Assembly: GCA_026874595.1 (NCBI GenBank)
Contig: CM049318.1
Location: 49,504,750 to 49,568,749, forward strand
From: Sipunculus nudus
Lineage: Eukaryota; Annelida; Sipuncula; Golfingiida; Sipunculidae
Reading direction: 5' to 3'
DNA: 64,000 nucleotides
Shown here: positions 14,031 through 27,043 of the stretch, piece after piece
Layout of the letters: each line of letters opens with the position of its first letter
Position numbering within the stretch: position 1 is the first letter of the stretch
The notes under the pieces: model-generated
Seen by the model: only the letters and a program-made list of their open reading frames with translations
What the model was told of the DNA's origin: nothing
Databases searched by the model: none
Made by a program: the position numbers and the translations under genes

Positions 14031-14323
14031 TCTAAGGAATTCAAGCCTCCGCCATGTGAGGATGTGGGATGCTCCAAAAACCGTGTTTGCATTCACTTAT
14101 TCGGCCGATATTCCAATATTCATTCGTGCATATTTGACTGAGTATTTGTGAATGTGCCTTGATGACGTACCTGAATCTGGATCATGTGCCGGATCCACAT
14201 CTAAATCTAATCGATTCTTCACTGGCCCATTCGTAAGATTCCCTGAAGATTTGATGATAAAACTTTCATTTTTGCATGAGTTATGTTGTGAACAAACACA
14301 CCCACACACATACACAAACACAC
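14031..14323 (+). repeat. 270-bp dispersed repeat family, copy 1
   Basis: Shares ordered blocks with copies at 15.96, 29.47 and 34.98 kb: AATGCAAGCCTCC-like start, ATTCATTCGTGCATA, CTTGATGACGTACCTGAATC, GGATCATGTGCC, and GAGTTATGTTGTGAACA followed by CA-rich sequence. Same orientation as the others; no tRNA-like head seen. Confidence 0.75.
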
Positions 14324-15962
14324 GCGATGATGAACGCATACTATCCTGGCGTAGACAAACCCTCTGGCAAAACACCACCACTATATGTATTCCGATAAAG
14401 CATTTGAGAATCTTATCAGTTAAGTGTATCAAAAGAGAATGGGTATGCAGTTAATGCATGGAATATGACATCAAGGTAAAGCGCTCCAAACGCTAATTGT
14501 ACAGACTATATTACGTTGGAACGTGGGTAGGTACCTGGGCAGGTTTTCAGGTCATTGTTAAACATCTAGGTATAGCGCTTGGGCATTTTGCCGGCCAAAG
14601 GTCATACAATAGCAATCCTGAAATCCCCCCCCCCCCCACGACAACTCGTCTTTATGATGCATTGTATCTCGGACACTTATACAAATAAGCAACTGTAGAA
14701 CAAACACATTTTCTCTCTATTAGCCTCAACTCCAGAATGTTATCATATAAACATTTCAAATATTATTGTTAATCTAACGAACTTTTAACACAACTTACTC
14801 ATTCTAAAACGGCCACCTCGAACCAAAACAGACATATAGGCTTAACATACATTAACACAAAATAAGGTTTTCTGCTAAGATTTGAGGATTTGGGCGTGGT
14901 CCTAAAAAGATCATTCGGGGGTTATTCCAATCTTAACTTTGCTGATACATGTACCCTTGTCGCCAAACTGTCTCCGCATATCGCTTCCTGCCTAAAGGAG
15001 TACTTTGCTGTCATATTTCCGCGCCCTTACCGAACCTGATAGGTTTATTTCTCAATATTTCTCGAAAGGGCTCATGGGGGCTGCCATTTGGGTACACACT
15101 AAAACCCGGATGCCACAGGTTAAAACTTTTTGGTAAACCGCCAGTTAAGAAAAGGGAAGAATTATTGTGTCCCAAGGTACTTTATGTTACTAAAACGTCA
15201 GAATCCAAGGCTAATTAGCAATCAAGAGATAGGAATCTGCACCATAACCTATTCACGTGACCCACACTAATCTTGTCAGCTCCCGGTCCCGTTGGCTGCA
15301 CACGTGGGTTCAGTGTAAGTGATACGTAAATGGTAAGTTTTTTCCCCCTTTTTTGCTCTTTGTCGCTTTGCCGCTGCGTGGGCGAGATATGTACATGAAC
15401 AAGTGTGACTACATTATAAAACGTACTGGTATACAGGTCAACACTGGCCATTTTTTAAATCCCCGAACAAAGACGGTCATGTTATAAAAGACGCTTACAC
15501 AAATAAATGAACATTAGATAGAATTCACGCGGGCTCCTCCATCAGCCGAACAAAATATATGAAAAGACAATTAAATGTCAGATAATTCAAGAAGAAATTT
15601 CCGTTATTGCATGATGTTAAAAATTATATATGTCATATGTTTCATATTAGATTATAAAAGAATAAAAGACTGTTTCTTTGTAGTATTCCGTTTTAAAATA
15701 AGATTTTATTTCTTTTCTGTATTTTGTTAAGTCCTCTCCATTTTTCATCTATTTTCCTTTTAGTCATAGTGTTTTGTTTGGCAATCCAACAGAATAAAAT
15801 AAATTGGTTTGAACATTTTTTTTTTTATTTTTTGTTGTTGTTGTACATAGTGCGTAGGCAAAAAGGATCAAATATTTTGGGTGTAACTCTTTATAATACT
15901 TGTATTTTTATTATTTTTTTCGAAAATGTGATTTCTACGTATAACTTGTAATCTGGTTTCCA

Positions 15963-16235
15963 GTGAATGCAGGCTTCCTCCATATTGGCATTAACATATT
16001 CCGGATATATTCCCAGGTTCATTAGTGCATACGTGACTGTACATTTGTGAATAATTGTTGATGGCGATCAAGAATCCGGATCAGGTGCCGCACCCACACC
16101 AAATTAACCAAAACGGTCCTTTGATTGCCCAACTAGAAATGGCCGAAAATTCCACGAGATTCCGTTCATGATACGTGAACAAACACACATATATTGTGAA
16201 CAAACACACACATACAAACACACACACACACGAAA
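15963..16235 (+). repeat. 270-bp dispersed repeat family, copy 2
   Basis: Diverged copy with GAATGCAGGCTTCCTCCAT, GTTCATTAGTGCATACGTGA, GATTCCGTTCATGA and a CA-rich tail containing two GTGAACAAACACACA units. Confidence 0.7.
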
Positions 16236-17948
16236 GGGGATGAACGTATTCGCTTCTAGCGGAGGCAAAATATGTTTTCCTAATATAAAAAAACTCAACA
16301 AACACGATATAAATGTTGTTATACTACTTCTGGGTCAAAACTCGGCTGGAAAATACAAGCTTGTCTAATGTGGGACTAGGGTTTATGACAATGTAGTAAC
16401 ATGTTTTAGTCAGTGTTAATGATGATAGTTAATGGGTGATGAAATGGAGGAACGCCAGTGAAACGTTGACGCTTGAAATGCATAAAACAATTAATGACTG
16501 CACACAGGCCACCGTATTTCGTCGAATTGCCTGCTGGGACTGTTTTATTATCGGAAGGCGTGGAAAGTAGCGCAGTTAATACCTTTATGTGGATCAAGTT
16601 CTGCCACAGAGGTGGTCCCGTTGGTGTGAACAGGGCCAGGGTCTTGTATTTGTTAACGTAAAAAACAAAGCATGTTTCATACGTTTTATACATTCCAAGT
16701 AGCCCTGTTTCTAATACATAATGTCATGAGTTTCCTTTAAGTGCGTTGTGGTTCCATAAACTGGCACATAAACTGTGTGTAAAACATAAGTGTTTATTAC
16801 ATAAACCGCACTTGAGTGCCATTGTCTCGCGTCTTTGTTTATATATTTTAATGTTTAGCGTCTCAGTCGTAGTATTTTAGTAGCCATATCTTATCTAATG
16901 AAAAAAAACTTGATTAGACCCAATGACCTAACTTTAAAAGGGTTAACAATATTTAGGAAATGAGGAACTATCTATTCAGATCTCGCAGGGGTGATCTCAT
17001 GAAAATTAAAAACTGAGAATTTCAAAAACAGTGTACATCTTCTGAACAACACTTCTAAGGTAGCGTAGAACCACCATATGATATACCTTCATCACTATGC
17101 AATAGGGTTTCCTAATGAGGACGCAGGATACAATATGATAATGAATGACATGACGTATGTAGTTTTCTGAACATCAGGTTTTCTGTGTACGGAAACGGGA
17201 ACAAGCTATAGGAGATATACATTTACTTTGACGTATATAAGACGATTCCCGTTAGTCAAACATTGTTAACTTGTAGGTATTAACTGTGTTTGAAACAAAG
17301 ACTGCAAGCTCACACTTCCATTGGCATTTTATCATTTCTTCCGTAATGAAAAATAGATGTTTCAAAACCCTTTAAGACACCTTCCCCTCTGCCTCTCTCC
17401 TTTTAGAATATTTTTCATCTTTTTTAATAATGTGTCCATCCCCCGTCCCTTTTTCAGGAGACAGTTTCAGTAATCTGGAGGTCTTTATCATGCCATGCAA
17501 GGTTTACTTACAAATATTGTGTAAGGAATGTCCTTGGTGTCCTTTTTCGATGGTTTATGACTATATCCATCCTTTGTTGGGAGCCATGTTGTTTTTCTGG
17601 CTGCTATTCAATGCGCATTCTTACGTTCCTGAATGACTACAATGAATCTGTCAGCGGCACTTTTGTCGCGTCAGAAGGCATTGTTTCTCTACTATTAACT
17701 GTTTTGCGTTTGTTAATTTATGACCCCGCTGATGCTCAGAAATTTATGTATAAACACGCCAAGACAAAGCTGCGTGTACTCTCTGGAACATAACCACTTA
17801 GTTTGTTCAGATTAGGAGAATTGATTGTTTAAAACGAACTTTAAAACTAATTTCGTATTATCAGCCGCTTCGACCATGTTTCCCCTGTATCTCTTCCTAC
17901 ATGAGCGAATCCTTATTCATGTTCTTATTTTGTTCATTTAGTGTCTGG
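16236..17948. other. Gene-free stretch
   Basis: Short frames only; no domain, tRNA or element ends recognised. Confidence 0.45.

Positions 17949-17989
<41 letters not shown>
17949..17989. repeat. CT dinucleotide microsatellite
   Basis: Uninterrupted (TC)n of about 38 bases. Confidence 0.95.
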
Positions 17990-17991
<2 letters not shown>

Positions 17992-18096
17992 GCTGCACTC
18001 AAAGGGGGTCTAAACTGTAAGGACCGGTTTCATAATTAGAAATATTGTATTAAATTATTATGTATTATTATACTATTTTCTTATGAATTATCTTAT

Positions 18097-18302
18097 CAGG
18101 GGCGGATCAAGAATTTAGGGAAAGGAGTGGTCCAACCCTGGATGACGTACGTAAAACCTTAAAAATGTCCCTATGTCTGGAAAAGGGGTTTCCAAGCCGC
18201 AAGAATAGGTCTGATACCGTAAAAAAAAGGGTGCCGGGTTTGGAAAAAATAGGGGGGGGGGTGGGTGCGTACCCCTGGACTCTACCCCTGGAAGCGCTTT
18301 TG
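18097..18302 (+). mobile_element. Short hAT-like MITE, copy 2
   Basis: It begins CAGGGGCGGATCAAGAATTT and has the family interior (GGTCCAACCC, then ...AAAACCTTAAAAATGTCC), a G run and a diverged right end near GAAGCGCTTTTG. Non-coding. Confidence 0.65.
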
Positions 18303-18429
18303 CTTATCCTGTTATATTATAATATACTGTATTATACCAGATTCGAGTGAGCCATATATTTATTCTATAATGCGTATTAAGATCTTATGTTCCCTCCCCC
18401 CCCCCCCCCCCCAAACACACGCTCTCTCT

Positions 18430-21400
18430 CTCTATCTTACATTTATAAGTACTTAATCACAACTGATCCTTCCAAGGATAGACTGCATTTGTATTTCATT
18501 ATCTAAATCTCGTGTTAAAAATGCTATTATGCTGACATTTGCACCAAGACAAAGGGCAAATATCTCCTTAAACGCCTTACTTATTAAACAATAAATATAT
18601 GAACACTACCTTGACAGACAAATATATATTTTTAACTTGGAAACTCGATGATGAGTAAGGCTACTACTGTGCAAGCATTGTATAAACCTAAACTGCCAGA
18701 GCCTGTTCTGTCTAAACAGATCTTATTTTAGATTCATGAGTAAATGGGTTCAATGTTTTGCGTATTTCTAAAGTATGACGGTTATCAACCTGTCTGGAAG
18801 TGTATTATTGTGTAAGATATAATTAATGGCTGCCAGTTTCTTTAATTACTAACAAGACAAACGGTAGCACAAGCATTATATTTAACGTGATATGAGTTCA
18901 CGTCAGGACGCGCTATCTAGGGTCACTTGTCAAAGATCTTGTTTTCTTCATAGGTCATGCATATTACATAATGCTGCCCTGCCTGGTAATGTAAAGGTCC
19001 CGAACAAGGTGTTAACAAGTACACCTACAGCAGACGACAGTCCTGCTTGTTAATCGTCGTACCACCCACGTTCCTCCCCAGTGGACTGTATTTGTATATA
19101 GCAGTGTATATGACAGATCCGGGACCGTGATCTAACACGTTTCCTCCTTTACTTTTGTTCCCTTCGCACTTGAATAAAATGTGATAAAACCATATTTTTT
19201 TCATTTAACTCCTTTTTGTTACAAATTATACCATAGTTTAAAAAGTGATTACTCAAAATATCTATTTCCATGTCAACAATATCTCAATATTCTATCTGAT
19301 TGATCCAGTCAACAATTTGACATGAAAAATTTACCTGTAAAACTTACATTATTCGATTATAGAACACGGTCAGGAATATTCATGATTATCTTTCAATCTT
19401 TAATAGAGTAGCAATCGAATCACAAAGGGGTTAAACTCCGAGGACTGTAGAATGAAGCTACATCCTCTGCAATGTTTAAAGGTGACCATTCACCTGCCCT
19501 CCGTGATTTCTGGCTTCCTCTGTGTATATATTATGATCTAAGGGTTATTCTGGTTATGGAAATTAAATATAAGGCCTTCGTGAAGGATGTATGAACTTGT
19601 TTATCAACAATATGTGTGTTAACACAGCATTGCTTACAAACGGGAAAACATGTAACCTAAGATGGTAGGCTACGTATATGCGGAGGTAGAAAGGTCACTT
19701 GTAGCGAAACAACCGGCCTTTTGCAAAGCTCTTGCTTAATTATCTTACTCGCCGCCAGATGCCCTTGTTGAATTTGTTTTGATTATATTGGCGGGCCCCC
19801 ACATATTATAAAACGTTGAGATAAACAAAAAAAACAGCCTGTGTGCGGTGATATCCACGTTTTCTGGCTTATTTTTATAAAAGCTCCAAGGTATTCCCTT
19901 TAGTTTATAAAGGTCAGATAGGGGATAAGGCCCCTTTCAGGTATGGAATGACAGTGTCAGCTGTCTCTCCTGGTTCTCTCAATTCGACGGGCGGTAACTT
20001 TATGATTTTACTGTCGCCAGTGTATAAGTTGCGAAATGAGGAAAAGTACGTGAAAATTGACAGTCTGTCAAGTCGACAGGCCTACATCATAATTTTACCG
20101 TTTTATTACAGTGCATCCGTTTTGAAACGACGGTAGAGGAAGAAGAGTGTCAAATGACAGTCCTGGATATGTTCACTCGACAGGCATTCATCATAAGATC
20201 ACAGTTTTAATTGATTGTTTGAGTTTCCAAGCGTAAGGAGTATAAGTGTCAGTTAATAGCACTTGATCTGTTGACTGAGACATTCCTTCATTTTGTCTGC
20301 CGATTGGACTGATTTAGAAACGTCATTTGATATCTCAAAATAACCCTTTGATATTATTTTAATGAGTTTTATTCCCAGCACCAATGTTGTGTATGCGCTC
20401 GTTCTTTATAAAAATGACATCCCATCCCTCCTTTTTTTTCCTCAAATTACTCACTCTTTACACGCACTCGACTATGTGATAATGTAGGAGGTGTGATTGA
20501 TAAATGCGATCCTCGACCCTTTTGGAAACATTAAAAGCTGGATTAGGAAGAGTTCCAAACAAACCAGTATACGGTTAACACGAAACCGGCTACTAATTAC
20601 ATATTCATAATCAGAACATATTGCATCTAGCTGCATACACGTGTCAGTGATTACTTTGTGAGCTCTTCACTTACAGACGTTTCCAAACTTTGCCATGCTC
20701 GTGTGCCTTGCTCATGAATAATACATGAACTTCGTGTCAGCCAACTGGGGCACGGGTCATATATTGTCAGTGTAGATTGGTTCTCTTCATTCAAAATTCA
20801 TTCGACTCATTACCACATAGTTAAAGATCGTAGTACACAGAAATCATGTTGTGTTATCTATAGCATACATAAAGCAATGACCTTCGTTGCAGCTAATATA
20901 GGCACTGGACCAATCAAGTTGGATGAGTACTACGCAGGCTTTGAACGAGTCTTCCGCTGACAATATTGGAAGATAGATTTCAGATGTTTTTGTTCAAACC
21001 TTCCTGGGGCTAAAATATTTGGTTACGGCTGGACAAAAGCCCTGATCCGGTCAAAGTCTCCCTAAAAGTCCCTAATGCCATACACAACCGGAAAGCCTTA
21101 TATCCGATAATGCTGCAATGAAAACCTAGAATCCTTTTCAATACTTCTAAAGCTGTCGGTAGATATGTTTATGTTATCAGGGCTTTCAGTGGGAAGAAAG
21201 ATTTAAAGAGTCAAGAATGCTCAGCCATGAATGTTGGAGAGTCCTATCTAGATTTAAAGCCCTAAAGGTGATGGACTCTGTCAAATTGTGAATGGTTATT
21301 TACAATTACGTCGTTTACTGAAAGAATATGATGGTATATTTGTATTTAAAATGACAAAAATCATAGATTAAGAAGAATCAGCCAAAACTTTTAATATTCT

Positions 21401-21733
21401 TATAACGTTTATACACAGAACAAGGGAAACAATTGCCAGAGCAGTGATGAATTTATGGAATGGGTGAAAAAGAGTCAATTTGAACAATCAACTTATTAAT
21501 TATTAATTTGGAATCCATTATTTATTATCTCCAATTTCTTACAATATATAGTTATCTCATGACAAATTAAGAAATAATGTTCCCCCGATGGATCTCTGTG
21601 TATACATTGTTACAGATAAAGTGTATAGTATTGAAAAATTGACTGATATTTTTATGGCTTTTTTTTCATAATTTCACACTATATTTTTCTTAGCGTCTGG
21701 TAATTATTAAGTTCAGTATTATATAAGTCCGTT
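18430..21733. other. Gene-free stretch
   Basis: Apart from the 100-bp degenerate tandem repeat at 19.95-20.31 kb nothing is recognised. No coding exon is supported. Confidence 0.45.
19946..20310. repeat. Degenerate tandem repeat of about 100 bp
   Basis: Three to four diverged units share GACAGT, TCGACAGGC, CATCATAA, a TTTTA stretch and a purine-rich joint (GAGGAAAAG, GAGGAAGAAG, AAGGAGTATAAG). No coding role recognised. Confidence 0.5.
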
Positions 21734-21795
21734 GGGGGGGGGGGGGACAGACCCCGGCGGCCCCCTCCCCCCCCCCCCCCCCGGATACACCCCTG
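21734..21795. repeat. G-run/C-run hairpin-prone remnant
   Basis: A run of 13 G and a run of 16 or more C separated by about 25 bases, ending GGATACACCCCTGG, which resembles the end of the hAT-like MITE family. Probably a decayed copy. Confidence 0.45.
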
Positions 21796-21853
21796 GCTTG
21801 GAAAGATTAGTGTCGGCTACAAGGTCAAATTCTGATCATTGGACGCTTGGACC

Positions 21854-23254
21854 CCGAAAGGACCGAGCGTCCGAAAGAAATTTCAAGCGTCACATACGCT
21901 GACATCCGCGTCCCTGAAAGCCCTATGTTAGGAATGTGATGATTTGCAATAAGGGTCTTTAGGATAGATCGATCAATATTTGGTAAATAAATACTTCTGT
22001 ATACAAGCTTCTCCATATTCCAACTATGTCAAGGAATATAAGCCAAGATCATATTTTCCCAAGACATTTAGAGTAATACCGACTGCCACCAGAATTTCAT
22101 TCAGTTTCTTTCATTTTCTTTGCTTGATATTCATAATTATGTGCTATTCTGGCCGAAGTACTGTAGTATTGAAACGTATCGTTGTATCAGGCTTACGTTA
22201 ACGAGAATGGCAGTTAGCAGTACCACGAAAAACACCCGTAGTACTGTCTGAACGAGGCTCACCGTGAGGAAACACCCTGCCGGGTCACGTGATCCTGTTG
22301 TTCCTGTGTATGTAAGCGCTGTACTGTGAACATGCGCTATCTGGATTTACTGCCATAGATCGCTGGGGATCACTGCACGTTCCTCCCTGCGATATGCACG
22401 AACTCGACTTTTTTATTACAGGTGTAAAGCACTTGCGTCATTCTTGTATTCAAATCAACAAATATTCTACTAAGTTGATATGTATATTTAAGTACTTTTG
22501 TGATATTTATGGTGTATATGTTTTATGTATGTTTTACACAAATATTTGCTATATAATTTATAGATATATATATTTATAGAAAACATATGTGACGTAGTTA
22601 TATCGGGAACATTATGTACTATAATATCGGATATTATACTGTAATGCAGCAATGCATAACACAACAAGGGCCTTGAGGCACAAATATTCCCCCGCCATTT
22701 ATTTAACTAGGAGAGAGTGGTATCGGTGATACCAAAATTTCTTCAAACCTTGTCAAGAACCCCTTTTAAAAATCAAAATACTTGCAAATTACAAACTGGA
22801 TTTATAAGAGAAATGCATGATTAGCCTTATATCCAGATGTCCCTGTTTTAATGTAATTTTTAAACTGGAGTTGAACAAGAGATATCGAGTGACAGGTTAT
22901 TAAAATAGACACCTGTCAGGATTGTGGCCAAGAATTATGCCTGCTATCAGCTCCTGCTGTTGCTGGGATATGTGGTACTATATTTAACGTTATGAATGCA
23001 AGCACCTGAAATCGTAAATGTTGTGATTGGTTACATTTGAATTTGCATGAAGAAGCAGTTTAGAAAATACACAATTTCAGGTCACACACTTTTCATTTCC
23101 CTTGGTCTAAGATACAGTTGACCAGGAAAGGAAAGCTAAAATTTATCAATTTACTGAAAAATTGAGGGATAAGCATAAAATACCATTTCGTCGCACTAAG
23201 AGAAAGCTACCACAGGTAGTGCCATCTGCAGGAAAACATCACGTAGCAGTGAAA
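21854..23254 (+). repeat. 1.4-kb direct repeat, copy A
   Basis: Runs from CCGAAAGGACCGAGCG to CACGTAGCAGTGAAA and matches 27044-28446 nearly base for base, with scattered substitutions and small indels (for example 18 bases present here at about 22192 are missing from copy B). No credible coding frame. It abuts the long-TIR element on its right. Confidence 0.92.
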
Positions 23255-23256
23255 GG

Positions 23257-24427
23257 TAATCGTGCAATATAACGGACCCATATTTCATGGTCTCACAAAA
23301 AAGTATGACCACATTTCAATGAAAAAACTGTTTCAAGTAAAAGTTGACGATCCGGCGCATCTAATGATACAATATTTTTGTATGTTTGATATAAATATAT
23401 TTTGCTACAAACTGTCGAAAAAGGGTAGTTTGCTGAAAATACCAAAAATGACGTCGTGTCAAAGACGTTCTCAGCCGACGTCATGAATCCACAGTACTGT
23501 ATACATGCATACCATGTTAAACAAAAGGATGATGTCTAACAAAAATTACGGTCAATATATCTTTTTATGCATAGATAGAGAGACAATTTTACCTCTAAAT
23601 ATCCATATTTCCCAAGATTTAATAAAAGTTGACGTCGTGCCGCCAAAAACATAAACATGCAACTGTCGTCTGTGAATGTATTCGACTGATCACGTTAACT
23701 CTTGCTCTATTCAGCTTTGTCTCTATGTACGTTTTATATTTCAAATAAATATAAATTGTGTAATAAACAGTCATTTTTGTGGACAGAGTATAAAGACTAC
23801 ATTTTAGACATGTCATTTATCTTATTTATTTTTTTTGTCCTGTTAGACTACTTCATGTAAGGACAATCAGATGGGCACATCCCCTCCCCATGAGTAACAG
23901 ACCGGTAGCCCTTAAAATCGAGACGAACGCGGGAGAAACACGGGACCATGTTGGGCATATCATCCATATGTGACCACATTTTATAATATTGATGTATATA
24001 ATACAAACTTATATGGCTGGTCAAATAAAATGTGGTCACACCTTATTTTTGTTAATATTTATTGGTAATAAATGTGGTCACACCATGTGACCACATTTTA
24101 TAATATATATTTTATATATATATATATATATAGAAGGTAGTGTTACCCTCCGATGTAAAGTGCTCTATGGCCTACAAGCTAGGCCAGAGCGGTATATATA
24201 TATATATATATTACAAACTTATATGGCTGGTCAAAGTGAAGTCACACCTTATTTTTGTTAATATTTATTGGTAATAAATGTGGTCACGCCATATGTGACC
24301 ATATTTTATAATATTATATATATAATACAAACATATATGGCAGTTCAAATAAAATGTGGTCACACCTTATTTTTGTTTATATTTATTGGTAATAAATGTG
24401 GTCACACCATGTGACCACATTTTATAA

Positions 24428-24493
<66 letters not shown>

Positions 24494-24825
24494 CAAACTT
24501 ATATGGCTGGTCAAAGTGTGATCACACCTTATTTTTGTTAATATTTATTGGTAATAAATGTGGTCACGCCATATGTGACCATATTTTATTATATTATATA
24601 TATAATACAAACATATATGGCAGTTCAAATAAAATGTGGTCACACCTTATTTTTGTCAATATTTATTTTAAAAATGTGGTCACACCATATGTGACCATAT
24701 TCTAAAAATTATCTATTTATTACAAACTTATATGGCTTGTAAAATAAAATGTGGTCACACCTAATTTTTGTTAATATTTATTGTAAAAAATGTGGTCACA
24801 CCATGTGACCACATTTATAAAATAT

Positions 24826-24880
<55 letters not shown>

Positions 24881-25334
24881 CAAACTTATATGGCTTGTCA
24901 AATAGAATGTGGTCTTACCTTACTTTGGTTAATAATTATTGGTAAAAAATGTGGTCACACCTTATGTGACCACATTTTATAATATTCTATATATAATACA
25001 AACTTATATGGCAGGTCAAATAAAATGTGGTCACACCTTATTTTTGTCAATATTTATTGTGAAAAATGTGGTCACACCATATGTGACAAATTTATAATAT
25101 TATATATATAATACAAACTTATAAGGCTGGTCAAATAAAATGTGGTCACACCTTATTTTTGTCAATATTCTTTGGTGAAAAATGTGGTCACACCATATGT
25201 GACCACATTTTATAATATTCTATATATAATAAAAACTTATATTTCTGGTCAAGTAAAATGTGGTCACAACTATTTTTGGCAAAGTTTTTTGTGAAAAATG
25301 TGTTCACACCATGTGACCACATTTTATAATATAT

Positions 25335-25390
<56 letters not shown>

Positions 25391-27027
25391 TAACAAACTT
25401 ATATGGCTTGTCAAATAAAATGTGGTCACACCTTATTTTTGTTAATATTTATTGTTAAAAAATGTGGTCACACTGATGTGACCACATTTTATAATATTCT
25501 ATTGATAATACAAACTTATATGGCTGGTCAAATAAAATATGGTCACACCTTATTTTTGTCAATATTTATTGTGAAAAATATGGTCACCCCATATGTGACA
25601 ACATTTTATAATATTATATATATAATACAAACTTATTAGGCTGGTCAAATAAAATGTGGTCACACCTTATTTTTGTCAATATTCTTTGGTGAAAAATGTG
25701 GTCACATCATATGTGACCACATTTTATAATATTCTATATATAATACAAACTTATATGGCTGGTCAAATAAAATGTTGTCACAACTTATTTTTTTTATTGG
25801 TAAAAATTAATGTCACACTTATGAGACCACATTTTATAATATTCTATTTATAATACAAACTTATATGGCTGGTCAAATAAAATGTGGTCACACCTTATTT
25901 TTGTCAATATTTATTGTGAAAAATGTGGTCACTCCATATGTGACAACATTTTATAATATTATATATATAATACAAACTTATTAGGCTGGTCAAATAAAAT
26001 GTGGTCACACCTTATTTTTGTCAATATTCTTTGGAGAAAAATGTGGTCACACCATATGTGATAACATTTTATAATATTCTATATATAATACAAACTTATA
26101 TGGCTGGTCAAGTAAAATGTAGTCACAACTTATTTTTGGCAAAATTTATTTTTAAAAAATGTGGTCACACCATATGTGACCACATTTTATAATATTCTAT
26201 ATATAATACATATATATATATAATACATAACTTATATGGCTGGTCAAATAAAACGTGGTAACAACTTATTTTTTATTGGTAAAAAATATGGTCTCTTGGT
26301 TTGAAAAAAAAATTCAGAATAAAATTTAGAAAAAAATAAGGGATATGATGATGAAAGAATATATTTAAATGTGGTCACAACACCTTTTTTAACTATTTCT
26401 AACTACTTTATGTGGTCACACAATTGATAAAAAAGAGATCACACCTTAATAATGTCATTCATTATAACTAATAAATGTTGTCACACTCAATAATTATTTT
26501 ATTAAAAATAAGGATATTATTATGTTAGTATAACAAAAAATGTTGTAACATAATGCGGACGAACGTGTTTCTCCCGTGTCTCTCTTGATTTTAAGTGCAT
26601 GACTTGTCACGTGACACTCGACATTTGTTTACGTTCTGGCGGCAGGGCGTCGTCACCTTGAACGTACATCAAGTGAAATGTGGATAAAAAGAGGTAAAAA
26701 AGTATAAACATATATGGGTAATATTATATATTGACTGTAAATTTTATAAGACATCATCTTAATGTTTTACATGGTATATATGTATGTTACTGTGGATTCA
26801 TGACGACGGCTCAGAACGTCTTTGACACGACGTCATTTTGGGTATTTTCGGCAAACTACCCTTTTTGGACAGTTTGTAGCAAAATAAATATATAAATAAC
26901 ATACAAAAATATGATATCATTAGATGCGCCGGATCGTCAAATTTATCATGCAAAAAAAATTTTAGTGAAATGTGGTCACACTTATTTGTGAGAGAGAGTA
27001 ACATTGGTCCGTTATATTGCACGATTA
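23257..27027. mobile_element. Long-terminal-inverted-repeat (foldback-type) element
   Basis: The left end TAATCGTGCAATATAACGGA has its reverse complement at 27008-27027. The inverted similarity extends inward at least to 23950 on the left and 26545 on the right (shared GACGTCGTGTCAAAGACG, TGAATCCACAGTA, GGATGATGTCT, CTGCCGCCA, GGGAGAAACACG). The interior is the 117-bp satellite and TA runs. No transposase was found, so it is non-autonomous. No clear target-site duplication is visible. Confidence 0.8.
23960..26310. repeat. 117-bp palindrome-bearing satellite with TA runs
   Basis: About 20 units with a period near 117 bases: TATGGCTGGTCAAATAAAAT, then GTGGTCACACCTTATTTTTG, then a TATTTATTG stretch, then TGTGGTCACACCATATGTGACCACA-type palindrome and a TATAATATT joint. 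Several joints are expanded to (TA)n (24430-24491, 24829-24876, 25337-25383). A 66-base unrelated insert interrupts a TA run at 24132-24197. Confidence 0.9.
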
Positions 27028-27043
27028 ACATTTCTCTAAGACG

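Noticed and set aside
25403-26192. Frames reading MAGQIKCGHTLF-type repeats
   Set aside because: Translation of the 117-bp satellite; units differ by frameshifts and the frame is not kept.
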